In this document: in pieces, positions 1 through 10,016 of the stretch
Position numbering within the stretch: the stretch's first letter is position 1
Layout of the letters: each line of letters opens with the position of its first letter
Assembly (NCBI GenBank): GCA_016214895.1
Contig: JACRMR010000012.1
Coordinates: 460,221-524,220 of the forward strand
Direction: 5' to 3'
Source: a candidate division KSB1 bacterium
GTDB taxonomy: Bacteria; Electryoneota; RPQS01
Length of the DNA: 64,000 nucleotides
Notes under the pieces: generated by a model
Databases searched by the model: none
The model's input: only the letters and a program-made list of their open reading frames with translations
What the model was told of the DNA's origin: nothing
Program-made: the position numbers and the translations under genes

Positions 1-526
1 TCGATCCGCCGATCAAGTGCGCGACGTGAAATGCAATCGCTTCGCCCTCGCGATCAGGGTCAGTCGCGAGAAAGATGCTCTTCATCGAACTCGCGTTGCG
101 CCGCAGCAGCTCGACGACGTCCTCCTTGCCGGTGATAATTTCGTATTCCGGCTCGAAATCCGACTCCAGATCCACGCCCAGCCGCTTCTGCGGAAGATCA
201 CGCACGTGACCCACCGAGGCCTGCACCAAGTAGTCCGGACCCAGATAGCCGCGCAGGGTTTTCGCTTTCGCCGGGGACTCCACGATCACGAGTTTGCTCG
301 CGGTCGAGGATACGCTGGGCAGCAGCTTTTCTCGCGAAGCCGTCGCCCGAGTGCGGCCGCGAGGCGACGCCGCCGCCTTCTTCGCCGCCGCCGTCGGTTT
401 CGCCGGTGTCGGTCGCTTGGTGGACGATCGCTTCGCCGAGGCAGGAGCGGGCGACTTCGGTTTGACGTCGGCCGGGCGTTTCTTCGGTTTCGAGGTCTTA
501 GACGTGGAGGATCCGGGCTTCGGCAT
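1..526 (-). CDS. topA: DNA topoisomerase I, N-terminal part (cut by window edge)
   Basis: Type IA topoisomerase that relaxes negative supercoils. Only the first 175 codons are visible; the gene runs off the left edge. After the ATG comes an unusual ~70-residue basic extension rich in Lys, Pro, Ala and Ser, then the TOPRIM domain. The TOPRIM domain begins LVIVESPAKAKTLRGYLG (residues ~79-96) and contains the acidic motif ATDPDREGEAIAFHVA near residue 155. The family normally starts almost directly at the TOPRIM domain, so the basic leader is an addition; it may contact DNA (inference). The smg gene just upstream is consistent with the widespread smg-topA neighbourhood. Identity is certain; only length and C-terminal zinc domains are unknown. 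Confidence 0.95.
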   Translation of the reverse strand, partial: MPKPGSSTSKTSKPKKRPADVKPKSPAPASAKRSSTKRPTPAKPTAAAKKAAASPRGRTRATASREKLLPSVSSTASKLVIVESPAKAKTLRGYLGPDYLVQASVGHVRDLPQKRLGVDLESDFEPEYEIITGKEDVVELLRRNASSMKSIFLATDPDREGEAIAFHVAHLIGGS

Positions 527-674
527 GGGGTGCTTTAGAAATGAAAAGCTTCAAGCGGGTGCTTAAAGCTTTAGAGTTGCGAAAATTGTGACAGGTTCCC
601 GTGAAAGAGTAAACCATTAATAATCCAAAAGATCGATGTGAACGGCGATTCGTTAGTCAGCCGCGGAAAGTGCC

Positions 675-1148
675 TCAGTGAATGTGCTCAGGCCAAGGGC
701 GAAAGCTCATTACCGAACCCGACTCGCCCAACAAAGGCTCCTTCTCCAGCAAATGCGAGGCAACCACCATCTTCATCTCGTCCTCGCCAACGTTCAAGTT
801 CCCCATCAACATGCAACGCTCGATGATTTCCTCGACGTCAACATATCCGAGAATCCCAAGATGAACAAGCTGAAGGACATATCCCAGCGCCTCGGTGCTC
901 AAATACTGCCGTTCCACCTCGTGAAGTACACGATGGGCGTGCGGACTGGCCGGACTTCCGTTCTGATAACGATTAGGATCTCGATACAGCCGCTCCGCAA
1001 ACAGTGAGAAAGCCGTGGCTACCTCGCGCTGCGAAAACCCGCGCTGCATCAACTCATCCGATATCCCGTCGATCTCATCTATTCGGATCCGGCGAGACTG
1101 TATCTCGCCAATCACATACATCAAAATCTCTACAATTCGTTGATCCAT
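675..1148 (-). CDS. smg: Smg/DUF494 family protein
   Basis: This 157-residue protein matches the Smg (DUF494) family in length and layout. It starts MDQRIVEILMYVIGEIQ, has a basic region RRIRIDEID, and a C-terminal half with GYVDVEEIIERCM and a Met/Glu-rich helix. The biochemical role of Smg is not established; the family is mostly encoded beside dprA and topA, and here topA follows about 150 bases downstream on the same strand. The ATG is preceded by a purine-rich AAGGGTGG stretch that can serve as ribosome binding site. No membrane segment or signal peptide is seen. Placement next to topA is what makes the family call firm. Confidence 0.85.
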   Translation of the reverse strand: MDQRIVEILMYVIGEIQSRRIRIDEIDGISDELMQRGFSQREVATAFSLFAERLYRDPNRYQNGSPASPHAHRVLHEVERQYLSTEALGYVLQLVHLGILGYVDVEEIIERCMLMGNLNVGEDEMKMVVASHLLEKEPLLGESGSVMSFRPWPEHIH

Positions 1149-1360
1149 AGGCCACCCTTCAGTTAAAGCGCTTCATCCTGCAATAACTTATACAACATGG
1201 TGGGTTTGGGGCAACTGTCGAGGACCAAGCGGCCCATACAGCCCCATTGCCAACGGAACCGGAATGAAGTTAGTCAATTTTTTCGGGAAAGGCAAGAGGA
1301 ATTCCTGCCCCCCCAAAGCCCGCGCGAGGCCAACGGACCCCACCCGCCATGCCTCGTTCC

Positions 1361-4300
1361 CTACGGCTGGTTGGGCACGGTCGCGCCATGGCATTTCTTG
1401 TATTTCTTGCCGCTCCCGCAGGGACAGAGGTCATTGCGGCCCACCGTCGGTTCGACTCGAACCGGCTGCTGCTTGCCGGCGGCCGGAGCGCGGCTCGGCC
1501 CGTCGGGAGCCATGGTTGATGCGTCGCGATCCGCGCCATGCACCGCCTTCGCATAGGCTAACCCCGCGGAGTCCGCATGCGAATAAGTCAAGACCGGAGT
1601 CTGGCTTACCCGGCGCGCGGCGCCAGCTTGAGTCTGCTGGAGCGGCTGTTCCGACGTCGGGGGCGCCCAACTGAAAATGATCCGCAACGCCTCAGCATTG
1701 ACCTCGTCCAGCATCGCCTGAAAGAGGTCAAATCCCTCTTTCTTGTACTCGATCAAGGGGTCCTTCTGACCGAATGCGCGGAGGCTGACCCCCTCCTTCA
1801 GGCCATCCATCGCATAGAGGTGATCGCGCCATTTCACGTCAATCACGCGCAGAATCGCGAACCGCTGCAGGCCCTTGAACATCTCATCGCCCAGGAACTG
1901 CGTTCGCAGCTCCCGCGCGCGTTCTACCTGCTCGAGGATCAGGGGCCGCAATTGATCCTCGCTCAGCGCCCGCCAGCTACTATCGCCGGAAAGGTCGATC
2001 AGGAACGTCCGCATCACGCTGTCGGCCAACGCGTCGGGATTGAGCTCCTTGACGTTCTCCGGATCGCGATGCTTTTCCAGCAGATAATCCACGCAGTCGT
2101 CGATCATCTCCCCGACCAGCGAAGTCGGGTCCTCGCCGCGCAGTGCGACATTGCGCCGCGCGTACACCACCGTACGCTGCTGGTTCATCACGTCGTCGTA
2201 TTCCAGCAGATGCTTGCGAATCGAGAAATTGTACCCTTCCACCCGCTGCTGCGCCCGGCCGATCGCGTTCGTGATCAGCGAATGCGTGATCACCTCGCCT
2301 TCCTTCGCGCCCAAACGGTCCATCACGCGCGCAATGCGGTCGGAGCCGAACAACCGCATCAAATCATCTTCGAGCGAGAGGTAAAACTGGCTCGTGCCCG
2401 GATCGCCCTGACGTCCCGCTCGACCACGCAACTGGCGGTCAATGCGCCGCGATTCGTGACGCTCGGTGCCCAGAATGAACAAACCGCCTTCCGCCTTGGA
2501 TTTGTCGCCCCGCTCGCCGGTCCACTGCACGACGCCCTGACCGAGCTTGATGTCCGTGCCACGGCCCGCCATGTTCGTCGCGATCGTGACCGCACCCGGC
2601 TGCCCCGCGCCCGCGATAATCTCCGCCTCGCGCTGATGCTGCTTGGCGTTCAGCACATTGTGCGGTACATTCTTGCGCTTCAGCATCCGCGAAATCACCT
2701 CGCTCACGTCCACCGAGGTGGTTCCCACCAGCACCGGCTGCCGCCGCTCATGCAACTCCGCGATCGTCTCGACGACGGCATTATACTTCTCACGCTTCGT
2801 CCGATAGACCAGATCGTCGTCGTCCAGCCGCCGGACCTGTTCGTGGGTCGGAATCACCGAGACTTCCAACTTGTAGATCGAATAGAACTCCGCCTCTTCG
2901 GTCTCCGCCGTGCCGGTCATGCCGGCGAGCTTCTTGAACAACCGAAAGAAATTCTGCAACGTGATCGTCGCAATCGTCTGCGTCTCACGCTCGATGTGCA
3001 CGCCCTCTTTGGCCTCGATCGCCTGATGCAGACCGTCGCTGTAACGACGACCGGCCAGAATGCGGCCCGTGAACTCGTCCACGATGAGCACTTTCCCATC
3101 CTGGACTACGTACTCCACGTCCTTTTCATAGAGCGCATAGGCGCGCAGCAGCTGCGACACATTCTGCACTCGCTCGCTGCGATGAGCGTACAGCTCCTGC
3201 CACTTCGCCTTCTCCGCCGCCCGCTCCGCCGCGCTGCGGCGCGCGTCCGCGTCGAGTTTCGCGAATTCGTCCGCCAGATCAGGCAAAATAAACAGGTCGG
3301 GATCGCCGCCGTGATAGAGCGTGAGCTGATGCCGCCCGCGGTCCGTCAGGTCAATCTGATGCGACCGCTCGTCGATCGAGAAGTACAGCTCCTCGTCGAG
3401 TTCGTGCATCTTCTTGTCGCGGAGCAAGTCATTCTCCACCCGTTGCCGCAGGCGAATGTTGGACGGCTCCTGAAAGAGCTTCATCAAGCGCTTGTGCTTC
3501 GGAAAGCCGCGAAATCCCGCCAACAGCTTGCGCCCGGCCTCCCACTCGTCAACCTTGTCGCCCTTGGCAAGTTCCGCCTCGACCTCATCGGCCAACCGGG
3601 TGATCGTCTGCGATTGCAGCCGCACCAGCTGATCCACCGACGACTTCATCTCGTCGAACTTCTGCGTGGACTGCGCGACGGGGCCCGATATGATCAACGG
3701 CGTGCGCGCCTCGTCGATCAAGACACTATCCACCTCGTCCACGATCGCATAGAAATGACCGCGCTGCACCACTTCGTCCATCGACAGCGCCATGTTGTCG
3801 CGCAAATAGTCGAAGCCAAACTCGTTGTTCGTGCCGTAGGTGATATCGCAGGCGTACTGCGCGCGGCGGACCGGCGGCGGCAACTCCGAAACGATCACTC
3901 CGACCGTCAGCCCCAGCATGCGGTAAATCTGCCCCATCCACTCCGCGTCACGCTGCGCGAGATAATCGTTCACCGTCACCAGCCACGCCCCCTGACCCGC
4001 CAACGCGTTCAGGTACAGCGGGAACGTCGCCACCAGTGTCTTCCCCTCCCCCGTGGCCATCTCCGCGATCTTGCCCTGATGCAGCACGACACCGCCCATG
4101 AGTTGCACATCGTAGGGCAGCATCTCCCACTTCATATACTGACCGCGAACTTCGAACTCACGCCCCAGCAACTTCCGACACGCGTTCTTGACCGCCGCGA
4201 AGGCCTCCGGCAACAGGTCGTCAACCGTCTCGCCATCCTGCAAGCGGGCGCGAAACTCGGACGTCTTCGCGCGCAACTGCTCCTCGGTCAGGGACTGATA

Positions 4301-4402
4301 CTCCTCCTCGTAGGCGTTGATCTCGCCCACCAGCGGATTCAGTTTCTTGGCCGCCCGGTTGTGCTTCGTCCCGAAAACCTTGGCTAACAGTCTGTCAAAC
4401 AT
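1361..4402 (-). CDS. secA: Preprotein translocase ATPase SecA
   Basis: Motor of the Sec pathway, driving unfolded preproteins through SecYEG with ATP. The ATG at 4402 gives 1013 residues beginning [21 protein letters not shown], the usual SecA start; the open frame extends further upstream but into the 3' side of the neighbouring phosphoesterase gene. Visible motifs are the Walker A region [10 protein letters not shown], the DEAD-type [16 protein letters not shown], the preprotein cross-linking domain, [11 protein letters not shown] and the second NBF around [10 protein letters not shown]. It ends in a SEC-C zinc motif, [14 protein letters not shown], which binds SecB or ribosomes in other bacteria. 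No strong Shine-Dalgarno sequence precedes the ATG. A long antisense frame lies opposite and is considered a shadow. Confidence 0.97.
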   Translation of the reverse strand: MFDRLLAKVFGTKHNRAAKKLNPLVGEINAYEEEYQSLTEEQLRAKTSEFRARLQDGETVDDLLPEAFAAVKNACRKLLGREFEVRGQYMKWEMLPYDVQLMGGVVLHQGKIAEMATGEGKTLVATFPLYLNALAGQGAWLVTVNDYLAQRDAEWMGQIYRMLGLTVGVIVSELPPPVRRAQYACDITYGTNNEFGFDYLRDNMALSMDEVVQRGHFYAIVDEVDSVLIDEARTPLIISGPVAQSTQKFDEMKSSVDQLVRLQSQTITRLADEVEAELAKGDKVDEWEAGRKLLAGFRGFPKHKRLMKLFQEPSNIRLRQRVENDLLRDKKMHELDEELYFSIDERSHQIDLTDRGRHQLTLYHGGDPDLFILPDLADEFAKLDADARRSAAERAAEKAKWQELYAHRSERVQNVSQLLRAYALYEKDVEYVVQDGKVLIVDEFTGRILAGRRYSDGLHQAIEAKEGVHIERETQTIATITLQNFFRLFKKLAGMTGTAETEEAEFYSIYKLEVSVIPTHEQVRRLDDDDLVYRTKREKYNAVVETIAELHERRQPVLVGTTSVDVSEVISRMLKRKNVPHNVLNAKQHQREAEIIAGAGQPGAVTIATNMAGRGTDIKLGQGVVQWTGERGDKSKAEGGLFILGTERHESRRIDRQLRGRAGRQGDPGTSQFYLSLEDDLMRLFGSDRIARVMDRLGAKEGEVITHSLITNAIGRAQQRVEGYNFSIRKHLLEYDDVMNQQRTVVYARRNVALRGEDPTSLVGEMIDDCVDYLLEKHRDPENVKELNPDALADSVMRTFLIDLSGDSSWRALSEDQLRPLILEQVERARELRTQFLGDEMFKGLQRFAILRVIDVKWRDHLYAMDGLKEGVSLRAFGQKDPLIEYKKEGFDLFQAMLDEVNAEALRIIFSWAPPTSEQPLQQTQAGAARRVSQTPVLTYSHADSAGLAYAKAVHGADRDASTMAPDGPSRAPAAGKQQPVRVEPTVGRNDLCPCGSGKKYKKCHGATVPNQP

Positions 4403-4451
4403 ATAGTAATGATGATGCTTGCCGCGACTCCGAACTCGCGAACCCGCCGAA

Positions 4452-5135
4452 TCACATCCCCAGAAATAACCTAACAGCCAAATATTCCGGGAGGTCCGCC
4501 GCCCGGATCTTCCGCGCCGACTCCTGAATGTCGTAAACTTCCCGGATCCACTCAAAAGTTCCCGTCTCCGTATCGTAACAGCCGCAACACGCGCGCGCGT
4601 CGCGATCGCGCGGCTGACCGACCGAGCCGACATTGATGATCAACTTCCCTTGCGCGCGTTCTTCATAGCGCGCGGGCACGTGCGAATGCCCAATGAAGGC
4701 CGTGCTGTATTCCGCCAAATACGGGAAGTGAACCGCCGCCTCCGCCGGGTCGTGAATATAGTTCCAGGCGGCCGGATCCTTCGGCGTCGCATGCACGAGC
4801 AGTATCCCGTCTTCCATATGCGTGAGCGGAATCTGCTTCAGCCACGCCAGATTCTCCGCGCTCACCATGCGACTCGTCCATTCAATTGCCGTGCGCGCGT
4901 AGCTGTTGAAATAGGCTACCGGCGTATGTCCCGTCAGCGCGGCGTCGTGGTTGCCAAGTACGGTGGCCTGTGCGACCGAACGCACCCGCTCGATACAAGC
5001 GTTCGGATCCGCGCCGTAGCCGACAATATCGCCCAGGCAATACACCCGGTCAACTCGCGCCGCGGCCAGCCGTCGCAAGACCGTGTCAAGCGCCTCCAGA
5101 TTCCCATGAATATCGGAAATGATCCCGATTCTCAC
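4452..5135 (-). CDS. YfcE/MJ0936-type metallophosphoesterase
   Basis: Cytoplasmic calcineurin-like phosphoesterase of 227 residues. The dimetal motifs are all present in order: SDIHGN (residues ~7-12), GDIVGYG, GNHDA and GHSHVPA. This set is typical of the small phosphodiesterases that hydrolyse phosphodiester or cyclic nucleotide substrates; the real substrate cannot be read from sequence. The GTG start overlaps the TGA of nusB in a GTGA junction, so translation is probably coupled to nusB. The gene therefore belongs to a nusB-phosphoesterase-secA run on the minus strand, with about 50 bases before secA. Confidence 0.85.
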   Translation of the reverse strand: MRIGIISDIHGNLEALDTVLRRLAAARVDRVYCLGDIVGYGADPNACIERVRSVAQATVLGNHDAALTGHTPVAYFNSYARTAIEWTSRMVSAENLAWLKQIPLTHMEDGILLVHATPKDPAAWNYIHDPAEAAVHFPYLAEYSTAFIGHSHVPARYEERAQGKLIINVGSVGQPRDRDARACCGCYDTETGTFEWIREVYDIQESARKIRAADLPEYLAVRLFLGM

Positions 5136-5581
5136 GGGCGGCCCGCCGCCGCGGCAGCAGCCGCCTGCTGCTTCGCTTGCTTCTGCAATCCCGTACTCAC
5201 GGCATCGAGAATGCCGTTCACGAACCGGCCGCTCTGGGCGGTCGAATAGCGCTTCGCCAACTCAATGTACTCATTGATCGTCACCTTAAACGGGATGTCG
5301 TCGAAATAGAGAAACTCGGCGATCCCCATCCGCAGCAACAGATGATCGATCACGGCAATCCGGTTCAAATCCCACTTTTCCAGGGCCGGACCGATCAGCG
5401 CGTCAATCTGCTCGTCCTTCTCGGCGACGCGCATCACCAGCGACTTGCAGAACGACAACGTCCCGTCAACGCGGGCATTGGCCAGGACCTCGTCGCGACA
5501 CACGTCAATCGGATTGTGAGAAAGCTCGTGTGCGTAAAGGATGCGAAGCGCCCACTCGCGAGCAGCGCGGCGTGTTCTCAT
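5132..5581 (-). CDS. nusB: Transcription antitermination factor NusB
   Basis: NusB binds boxA RNA with NusE (ribosomal protein S10) in rRNA antitermination. The 149-residue product has the standard family length and landmarks: the Arg-rich start MRTRRAAREWALRILYAHE, the central DALIGPALEKWDLNRIAVIDHLLLRMGIAEF, and the C-terminal INEYIELAKRYSTAQSGRFVNGILDAV. The C-terminus has a Gln/Ala-rich tail that is not conserved. It starts at an ATG 8 bases after the aminotransferase stop and overlaps the next gene by GTGA, indicating one transcript with ilvE upstream. Confidence 0.95.
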   Translation of the reverse strand: MRTRRAAREWALRILYAHELSHNPIDVCRDEVLANARVDGTLSFCKSLVMRVAEKDEQIDALIGPALEKWDLNRIAVIDHLLLRMGIAEFLYFDDIPFKVTINEYIELAKRYSTAQSGRFVNGILDAVSTGLQKQAKQQAAAAAAAGRP

Positions 5582-5589
5582 GCGGTCGT

Positions 5590-6519
5590 TTAGATATAGG
5601 TGAGCACGCCGATCGGATCGGGACGCTGCCCGTCGATCAACTCGAAATAGGCCTTCTGCAACTGCTTCGTGAACGGACCGGCCTTGCCTTCGCCGATCAC
5701 CTGCCGGTCCACCGATCGAATCGGCGTAATCTCCGCCGCGGTTCCGGTGAAAAACACTTCGTCGGCGATATAGAGCAATTCGCGCGGAATCGGGCCTTCC
5801 ACCACCGCCATCCCCTGCTCTTTCGCCAGGTGCAACACGATGGTGCGCGTGATCCCCGGCAGCACCGAATTGCCCAACGGCGGCGTGACCAGCTTGCCGT
5901 CACGAATGACGAACACATTTTCGCCCGAACCTTCCGAGACATAGCCGGCCGTGTCCAACGCGATCCCCTCAACGTAACCGTTGCTGCGCGCATCCATCAC
6001 GATCAATTGCGAGTTCGCGTAGTTCGCGATCGACTTCGCCAACGCCGGCAACGTATTCGGCGCGATCCGCGTCCACGACGAAACACAGACATCCACGCCG
6101 TTATCCAGCGCCTCGGCACCCAAATACTTGCCCCAGCGCAACGGGATCACCGACACGTCGATCGGACAATCGGACGGATGCACGCCCAGCGCGTAGTACC
6201 CGCGGTACACCAGCGGCCGCAGATACGCGTCTTCCATCTTGTTCTCCCGCACCACATCGATGCACGCCTGCTCCAGCTGCGGCGCGGTGTACGGGATGTT
6301 CATGCGATAGATCTTCGCGCCGTCCGTCATCCGCCGGATGTGCTGCGGCAATCCCAGAATCGCCGCCCCCTTGGACGTCTTGTAAGAGCGAATACCCTCA
6401 AACAAGGCCGAACCATAGTGCAGCGCATGGACACAAATATGAACGGTCGCCTCGTGCCACGGCACCAGCCGGCCGTTCATCCAGATCTTCAGAGACTCGT
6501 CAAATTTGGAGGGAGCCAC
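5590..6519 (-). CDS. ilvE: Branched-chain amino acid aminotransferase
   Basis: Fold-type IV PLP enzyme interconverting Leu, Ile and Val with their 2-oxo acids. The 309-residue product has KIWMNGRLVPWHEATVH at its N-terminus, HYGSALFEGIRSYKT, the PLP-lysine region (SKSIANYANSQL, with a nearby YVEGIALD) and GSGENVFVI, all typical of IlvE. The likely start is GTG 6519, just ahead of the conserved N-terminus; an ATG slightly upstream is out of frame. The ribosome binding site is weak (GGA about nine bases away). It sits between an acyl-CoA dehydrogenase and nusB. In this context it could feed leucine into the catabolic block further upstream as well as serve biosynthesis. Confidence 0.93.
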   Translation of the reverse strand: MAPSKFDESLKIWMNGRLVPWHEATVHICVHALHYGSALFEGIRSYKTSKGAAILGLPQHIRRMTDGAKIYRMNIPYTAPQLEQACIDVVRENKMEDAYLRPLVYRGYYALGVHPSDCPIDVSVIPLRWGKYLGAEALDNGVDVCVSSWTRIAPNTLPALAKSIANYANSQLIVMDARSNGYVEGIALDTAGYVSEGSGENVFVIRDGKLVTPPLGNSVLPGITRTIVLHLAKEQGMAVVEGPIPRELLYIADEVFFTGTAAEITPIRSVDRQVIGEGKAGPFTKQLQKAYFELIDGQRPDPIGVLTYI

Positions 6520-6552
6520 GGGAGTGTTCCATTGATGAAAAGGTGAGGAGGA

Positions 6553-7698
6553 CTACGCCGAAAGCAACTCACGCGCAATGATGAAGCGCTGAATTTCGGA
6601 CGTGCCCTCGTAAATCTCGGTAACCTTGGCGTCGCGCACCATGCGCTCCACCGGATAGTCCTGAGTGTAACCATTGCCGCCGTGAATCTGCAACGCGTCC
6701 TGCGTTACTTTCATGACGACATCCGACGCATAGAGCTTGGCCAGCGCCGCCTCTTTCGTGTACTTCTGACCGAGGTCCTTCTTCCGCGCCGCGCTGTACA
6801 CCAGCAAACGCGCCGCTTCCGTCAACACCTCCATGTCGGAAAGCTTGAACTGGATCGCCTGAAACGCGGAGATCGGTTGACCGAACTGCACGCGTTGCTT
6901 CGAATACTTGACCGCCTCCTCCAACGCACCCTGCGCCAAACCAACTGCCTGCGCCGCGATGCCCACCCGTCCCGAGTCCAGCGACGCCATGGCGACCTTG
7001 AAGCCGTCACCCTCCTTGCCCAGGATGTATCCCGCCGGAATCCGCACGTCCTCCAGATTCACCATGCAGCAATCCGAAGAGCGAATTCCCATCTTCTTCT
7101 CGTTCAACCCAAGCTTGATCCCCGGCGACTTCTGCGGAACGATAAACGCGCTGATCCCGCGGGCCTTGTCCTTGCCCTTGTCCGTGCGCGCGAACACGAT
7201 GTACACATCGCAGCTCATGCCGTTGGTGATGAAAGCCTTGCTCCCGTTCAAGACCCAGGCGTCGCCATCGCGCGCCGCGGTCGTACTCAAGGCCGCCGCA
7301 TCGCTGCCCGCCTCCGGCTCCGTCAGGCAATACGCGCCCAATAACTGCCCCTGGGCCAGCGGAACCAGCCATTCCTTGTGCTGCCCGGGAGTGCCGAATT
7401 TCTCCAGCCCATAGCAGACCAGTGAATTGTTCACGGAACACACCACCGCGACCGCCGGGTCCACGCGCGCCAGCTCTTCCACCACGATCGCGTAAGTCAC
7501 CGCGTCCATGCCGGCGCCGCCCAACTGCTCCGGCGTGTTCACACCCATAAATCCCAGCTCGCCCAACTTGCGGATGATCTCCGTCGGATATCCGCTCGTT
7601 TGATCGCGATGCGCCACCGTCGGGCGAATCTCCGCCTCGGCAAAATCGCGTATCGCCTTCTTCACTTCCAATTGCTGTTCGCTCAGCAGGTGGTCCAT
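6553..7698 (-). CDS. Acyl-CoA dehydrogenase (short-chain, Bcd-like)
   Basis: FAD flavoprotein of 381 residues that oxidises an acyl-CoA to the trans-2-enoyl-CoA and passes electrons to ETF. Landmarks are [14 protein letters not shown] (FAD/substrate), [32 protein letters not shown] and the C-terminal [21 protein letters not shown]. The catalytic Glu lies in [13 protein letters not shown], placed as in short-chain and butyryl-CoA dehydrogenases. Starts at ATG 7698. Its neighbours on the same strand are hydroxybutyryl-CoA dehydrogenase and thiolase, so a C4 role is reasonable, but exact chain length is not decided by the sequence. A second paralogue lies at 12078-13214. Confidence 0.9.
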   Translation of the reverse strand: MDHLLSEQQLEVKKAIRDFAEAEIRPTVAHRDQTSGYPTEIIRKLGELGFMGVNTPEQLGGAGMDAVTYAIVVEELARVDPAVAVVCSVNNSLVCYGLEKFGTPGQHKEWLVPLAQGQLLGAYCLTEPEAGSDAAALSTTAARDGDAWVLNGSKAFITNGMSCDVYIVFARTDKGKDKARGISAFIVPQKSPGIKLGLNEKKMGIRSSDCCMVNLEDVRIPAGYILGKEGDGFKVAMASLDSGRVGIAAQAVGLAQGALEEAVKYSKQRVQFGQPISAFQAIQFKLSDMEVLTEAARLLVYSAARKKDLGQKYTKEAALAKLYASDVVMKVTQDALQIHGGNGYTQDYPVERMVRDAKVTEIYEGTSEIQRFIIARELLSA

Positions 7699-7719
7699 TA
7701 TTGCTCCGGATTCAGTCTG

Positions 7720-8040
7720 TCAGCCCAGTTTTACCGCCGTGCCGGTCGCCGTCACCATCATCATCGATCCGCCCGAGCCCAGGGTCTCGTAATCAATATC
7801 CACGCCCAAAATCGCCGTCGCACCGAGCGCCTGCGCGGCCTCGCCCATCTCGCTCAGCGCAATCTCCCGCGCCTTGCGAATTTCGCCTTCCCACGCCGCG
7901 CTCCGGCCGCCGACGATGTCGCGAATCCCGGCGAAGATATCCTTGAAGATGTTCGCCCCCAGAATCGCCTCGCCGGTCACGACGCCGAGATACTGCGTGA
8001 CCTGCTTGCCATCCACCGTGTTCGTGGTCGTGATAATCAA
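7720..8040 (-). CDS. ybjQ: YbjQ/UPF0145 family protein, TTG start
   Basis: Small soluble protein of 106 residues, the normal length of the YbjQ (UPF0145) family, which forms pentameric rings and has no settled function. Conserved stretches are [38 protein letters not shown] and [11 protein letters not shown]. The gene is open further upstream, but the TTG at 8040 is preferred: it is preceded by AAGGGAG at eight bases, begins right before the conserved IITTTN, and avoids overlapping the hydroxybutyryl-CoA dehydrogenase gene that ends at 8054. No signal peptide or membrane segment. Confidence 0.85.
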   Translation of the reverse strand: MIITTTNTVDGKQVTQYLGVVTGEAILGANIFKDIFAGIRDIVGGRSAAWEGEIRKAREIALSEMGEAAQALGATAILGVDIDYETLGSGGSMMMVTATGTAVKLG

Positions 8041-8053
8041 CTTGGCGACTCCC

Positions 8054-8908
8054 TTAGCTTGCGTAATTGTAGAAACCGCGACCGGACTTGCGACCCAGAT
8101 AGCCCGCCGCGACATACTTCTTCAGCAGCGGACAAGGACGGTATTTCGAATCCCCAAGTCCGTCATGCAGGACCTCGAGAATCGCCAAACAGACGTCCAG
8201 TCCGATGAAGTCAGCCAGCGTCAACGGACCCATCGGGTGGTTCATGCCCAACTTCATCACGCCGTCGATCGACTCCACGTCCGCCACGCCTTCCATCAAT
8301 GCGTAAACCGCTTCGTTAATCATCGGCAGCAACACGCGGTTCGCGACAAAGCCCGGATAATCGTTAACCGTGATGGGGGTCTTGCCCAGCGCCTGCGAAA
8401 ACTCGACCACCGCCGCATGCGTCGCGTCATTCGTCGCCAGCCCGCGAATCACCTCGATCAACTGCATCAGCGGCACCGGATTCATGAAGTGCATCCCGAT
8501 CACCTGCCCCGCGCGCTTGGTCGAGGCCGCAATCGTCGTGATCGAAATCGTCGACGTGTTGCTGGCCAGGATCGCGTCCGGTTTGCAAATGCCGTCCAAT
8601 TCGGAAAAGATCTTCTGCTTCACACTCAAATTCTCCACCACCGCCTCAACCACGAGGTCCGCGCCCGCCGCGTCTTGCACGCTCAGCGAGCCTGTAATCC
8701 GACCGAGCGTCGCCGCCTTGTCTTCCGCCGACAGCTTGCCTTTCTCCACCATCCGTCCGAGGTTCTTGTCAATCGTCGCCAGCGCCTTCTTAAGCGGCGC
8801 GTCCGCGACTTCGATCAACGTTACCTGACGACCAAACTGAGCACAGACGTGAGCAATCCCATTGCCCATCGTCCCGCCGCCGATTACGGCTACTTTCTGA
8901 ATGTTCAT
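8054..8908 (-). CDS. hbd: 3-hydroxybutyryl-CoA dehydrogenase
   Basis: NAD-dependent oxidation of 3-hydroxyacyl-CoA to 3-oxoacyl-CoA (or the reverse). 284 residues, the usual length of the stand-alone Hbd/PaaH enzymes. The Rossmann motif [13 protein letters not shown] is at residues ~10-22, followed by [10 protein letters not shown], the catalytic His segment [19 protein letters not shown], and the C-terminal helical domain with [14 protein letters not shown] and [22 protein letters not shown] shared by the family. Starts at ATG 8908, eleven bases after the phosphoesterase-like gene. Together with the thiolase at 10013-11194 and the acyl-CoA dehydrogenases it completes most of a C4 beta-oxidation or butyrate route. 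Confidence 0.95.
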   Translation of the reverse strand: MNIQKVAVIGGGTMGNGIAHVCAQFGRQVTLIEVADAPLKKALATIDKNLGRMVEKGKLSAEDKAATLGRITGSLSVQDAAGADLVVEAVVENLSVKQKIFSELDGICKPDAILASNTSTISITTIAASTKRAGQVIGMHFMNPVPLMQLIEVIRGLATNDATHAAVVEFSQALGKTPITVNDYPGFVANRVLLPMINEAVYALMEGVADVESIDGVMKLGMNHPMGPLTLADFIGLDVCLAILEVLHDGLGDSKYRPCPLLKKYVAAGYLGRKSGRGFYNYAS

Positions 8909-8918
8909 GGTCCGAAGC

Positions 8919-10016
8919 CTATTGGTTTAGAGCACGCCAGACTGCTCCCGGCGCGCGTTTCTTCTCGAAAACCAAGCCGAACTCCGCCGCCTCTTCGCCG
9001 ATCCCGCAGCCAACCGGCGCGGCCACCGCATGGGCGATGACGCGCAACACCGTTGCGGTCTGCGTGTATTCGACCCACAAATTGTCCGCCGCCACGCGTT
9101 CACCGTCCGCATCCGTACAAATCGCCGCGCCGCTGTTCACCCGCAGCATGCCGTCCAGCGCGTCCGCATAATAAGCATGCCGGTCCGCGGCAAACGCCGC
9201 GTCAACGCGGTTCTTCTGCATCGCGGCGAACAACTGCCGCCGCAACTCCCGCTCGAACTCGGGTACGCCTTCGCGAATCCCGTTGTGCGCGCCGTCCACG
9301 CTCCCGTCGTCCAGCGTATCCGGGAAATACCAGGTCCAGTCATGCGCCACCACCAGAAGCGGCAGCGTGGGATTCTGCCTGCGCACATCGGCCAACATCG
9401 AATCAACCCAGGCAACCTGATCGGTGCGAAAGCTCCAGCGATCGGACCGATACAAGAACAGGATCGCCAAGTCCCGACGCAAACCCGATCCAACGTAGAG
9501 CAGGTAGTCACCGTATTTGGACATAGGCAACGGAGTACCGATGTCCTTATACGGCTGGACTCTGACCCGCATCTCCTCCAGGTGAAAAGCGTCGTAGAGT
9601 TGAACTCCCAACTCCGTCACACCCTCGTACGCCGTCCGCTTCGCGGGGGTCCGATCGGCCGCGGCCGCCAACGACGATCCCAAAAAATACTGCTCGTCAT
9701 GGCCGCCAACCGCCGTGAAAATCGCCGGACCGGGGGCGGAAGGCCAGAACTCGAGCGTGTTCTGAGGCGTGCCCAACGCCGCCCGATAATCGGCCAGTAC
9801 CGCTTCCGGTGATCCCGTCAACGCATAGTCATACTTGACAACATCGCCATTGATCACGTACAGCTTCGGCGTGATCTGCTGAGCCGCCTTGAGCACCGCG
9901 CGATGTACTTCGCCCGCTCCGCGGTTGTCGCTGTAAATGCAGATCCGCACCGGTCCTTCCGCGAAGACCGGCGAAACGCACGTGATCAACAGCGCAATGA
10001 GCCTCCAGCGACTCAG
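8919..10016 (-). CDS. Exported calcineurin-like phosphoesterase homologue, probable CTG start
   Basis: The product of about 365 residues starts with a short signal peptide ([19 protein letters not shown]) and continues with a phosphoesterase-like domain. The usual dimetal motifs are recognisable but altered: YSDNRG instead of GDxH, NGDVV, GGHDE instead of GNHDE, VVAHDW, and ADRHAYY instead of GHxH, so metal binding may be partial. The frame has no ATG, GTG or TTG near the signal peptide. A CTG at 10016 overlaps the thiolase TGA (CTGA) and follows GGAGG four bases earlier, so it is the best start; longer frames into the thiolase gene lack a sensible N-terminus. Substrate unknown; it interrupts the acyl-CoA genes. 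Confidence 0.7.
   Translation of the reverse strand: MSRWRLIALLITCVSPVFAEGPVRICIYSDNRGAGEVHRAVLKAAQQITPKLYVINGDVVKYDYALTGSPEAVLADYRAALGTPQNTLEFWPSAPGPAIFTAVGGHDEQYFLGSSLAAAADRTPAKRTAYEGVTELGVQLYDAFHLEEMRVRVQPYKDIGTPLPMSKYGDYLLYVGSGLRRDLAILFLYRSDRWSFRTDQVAWVDSMLADVRRQNPTLPLLVVAHDWTWYFPDTLDDGSVDGAHNGIREGVPEFERELRRQLFAAMQKNRVDAAFAADRHAYYADALDGMLRVNSGAAICTDADGERVAADNLWVEYTQTATVLRVIAHAVAAPVGCGIGEEAAEFGLVFEKKRAPGAVWRALNQ

Noticed and set aside
1577..4387. Long plus-strand open frame of 936 codons opposite secA
   Set aside because: It is the antisense of a fully conserved secA; GC-rich codon use leaves opposite frames open. The translation is Arg/Leu/His-rich with no family pattern.
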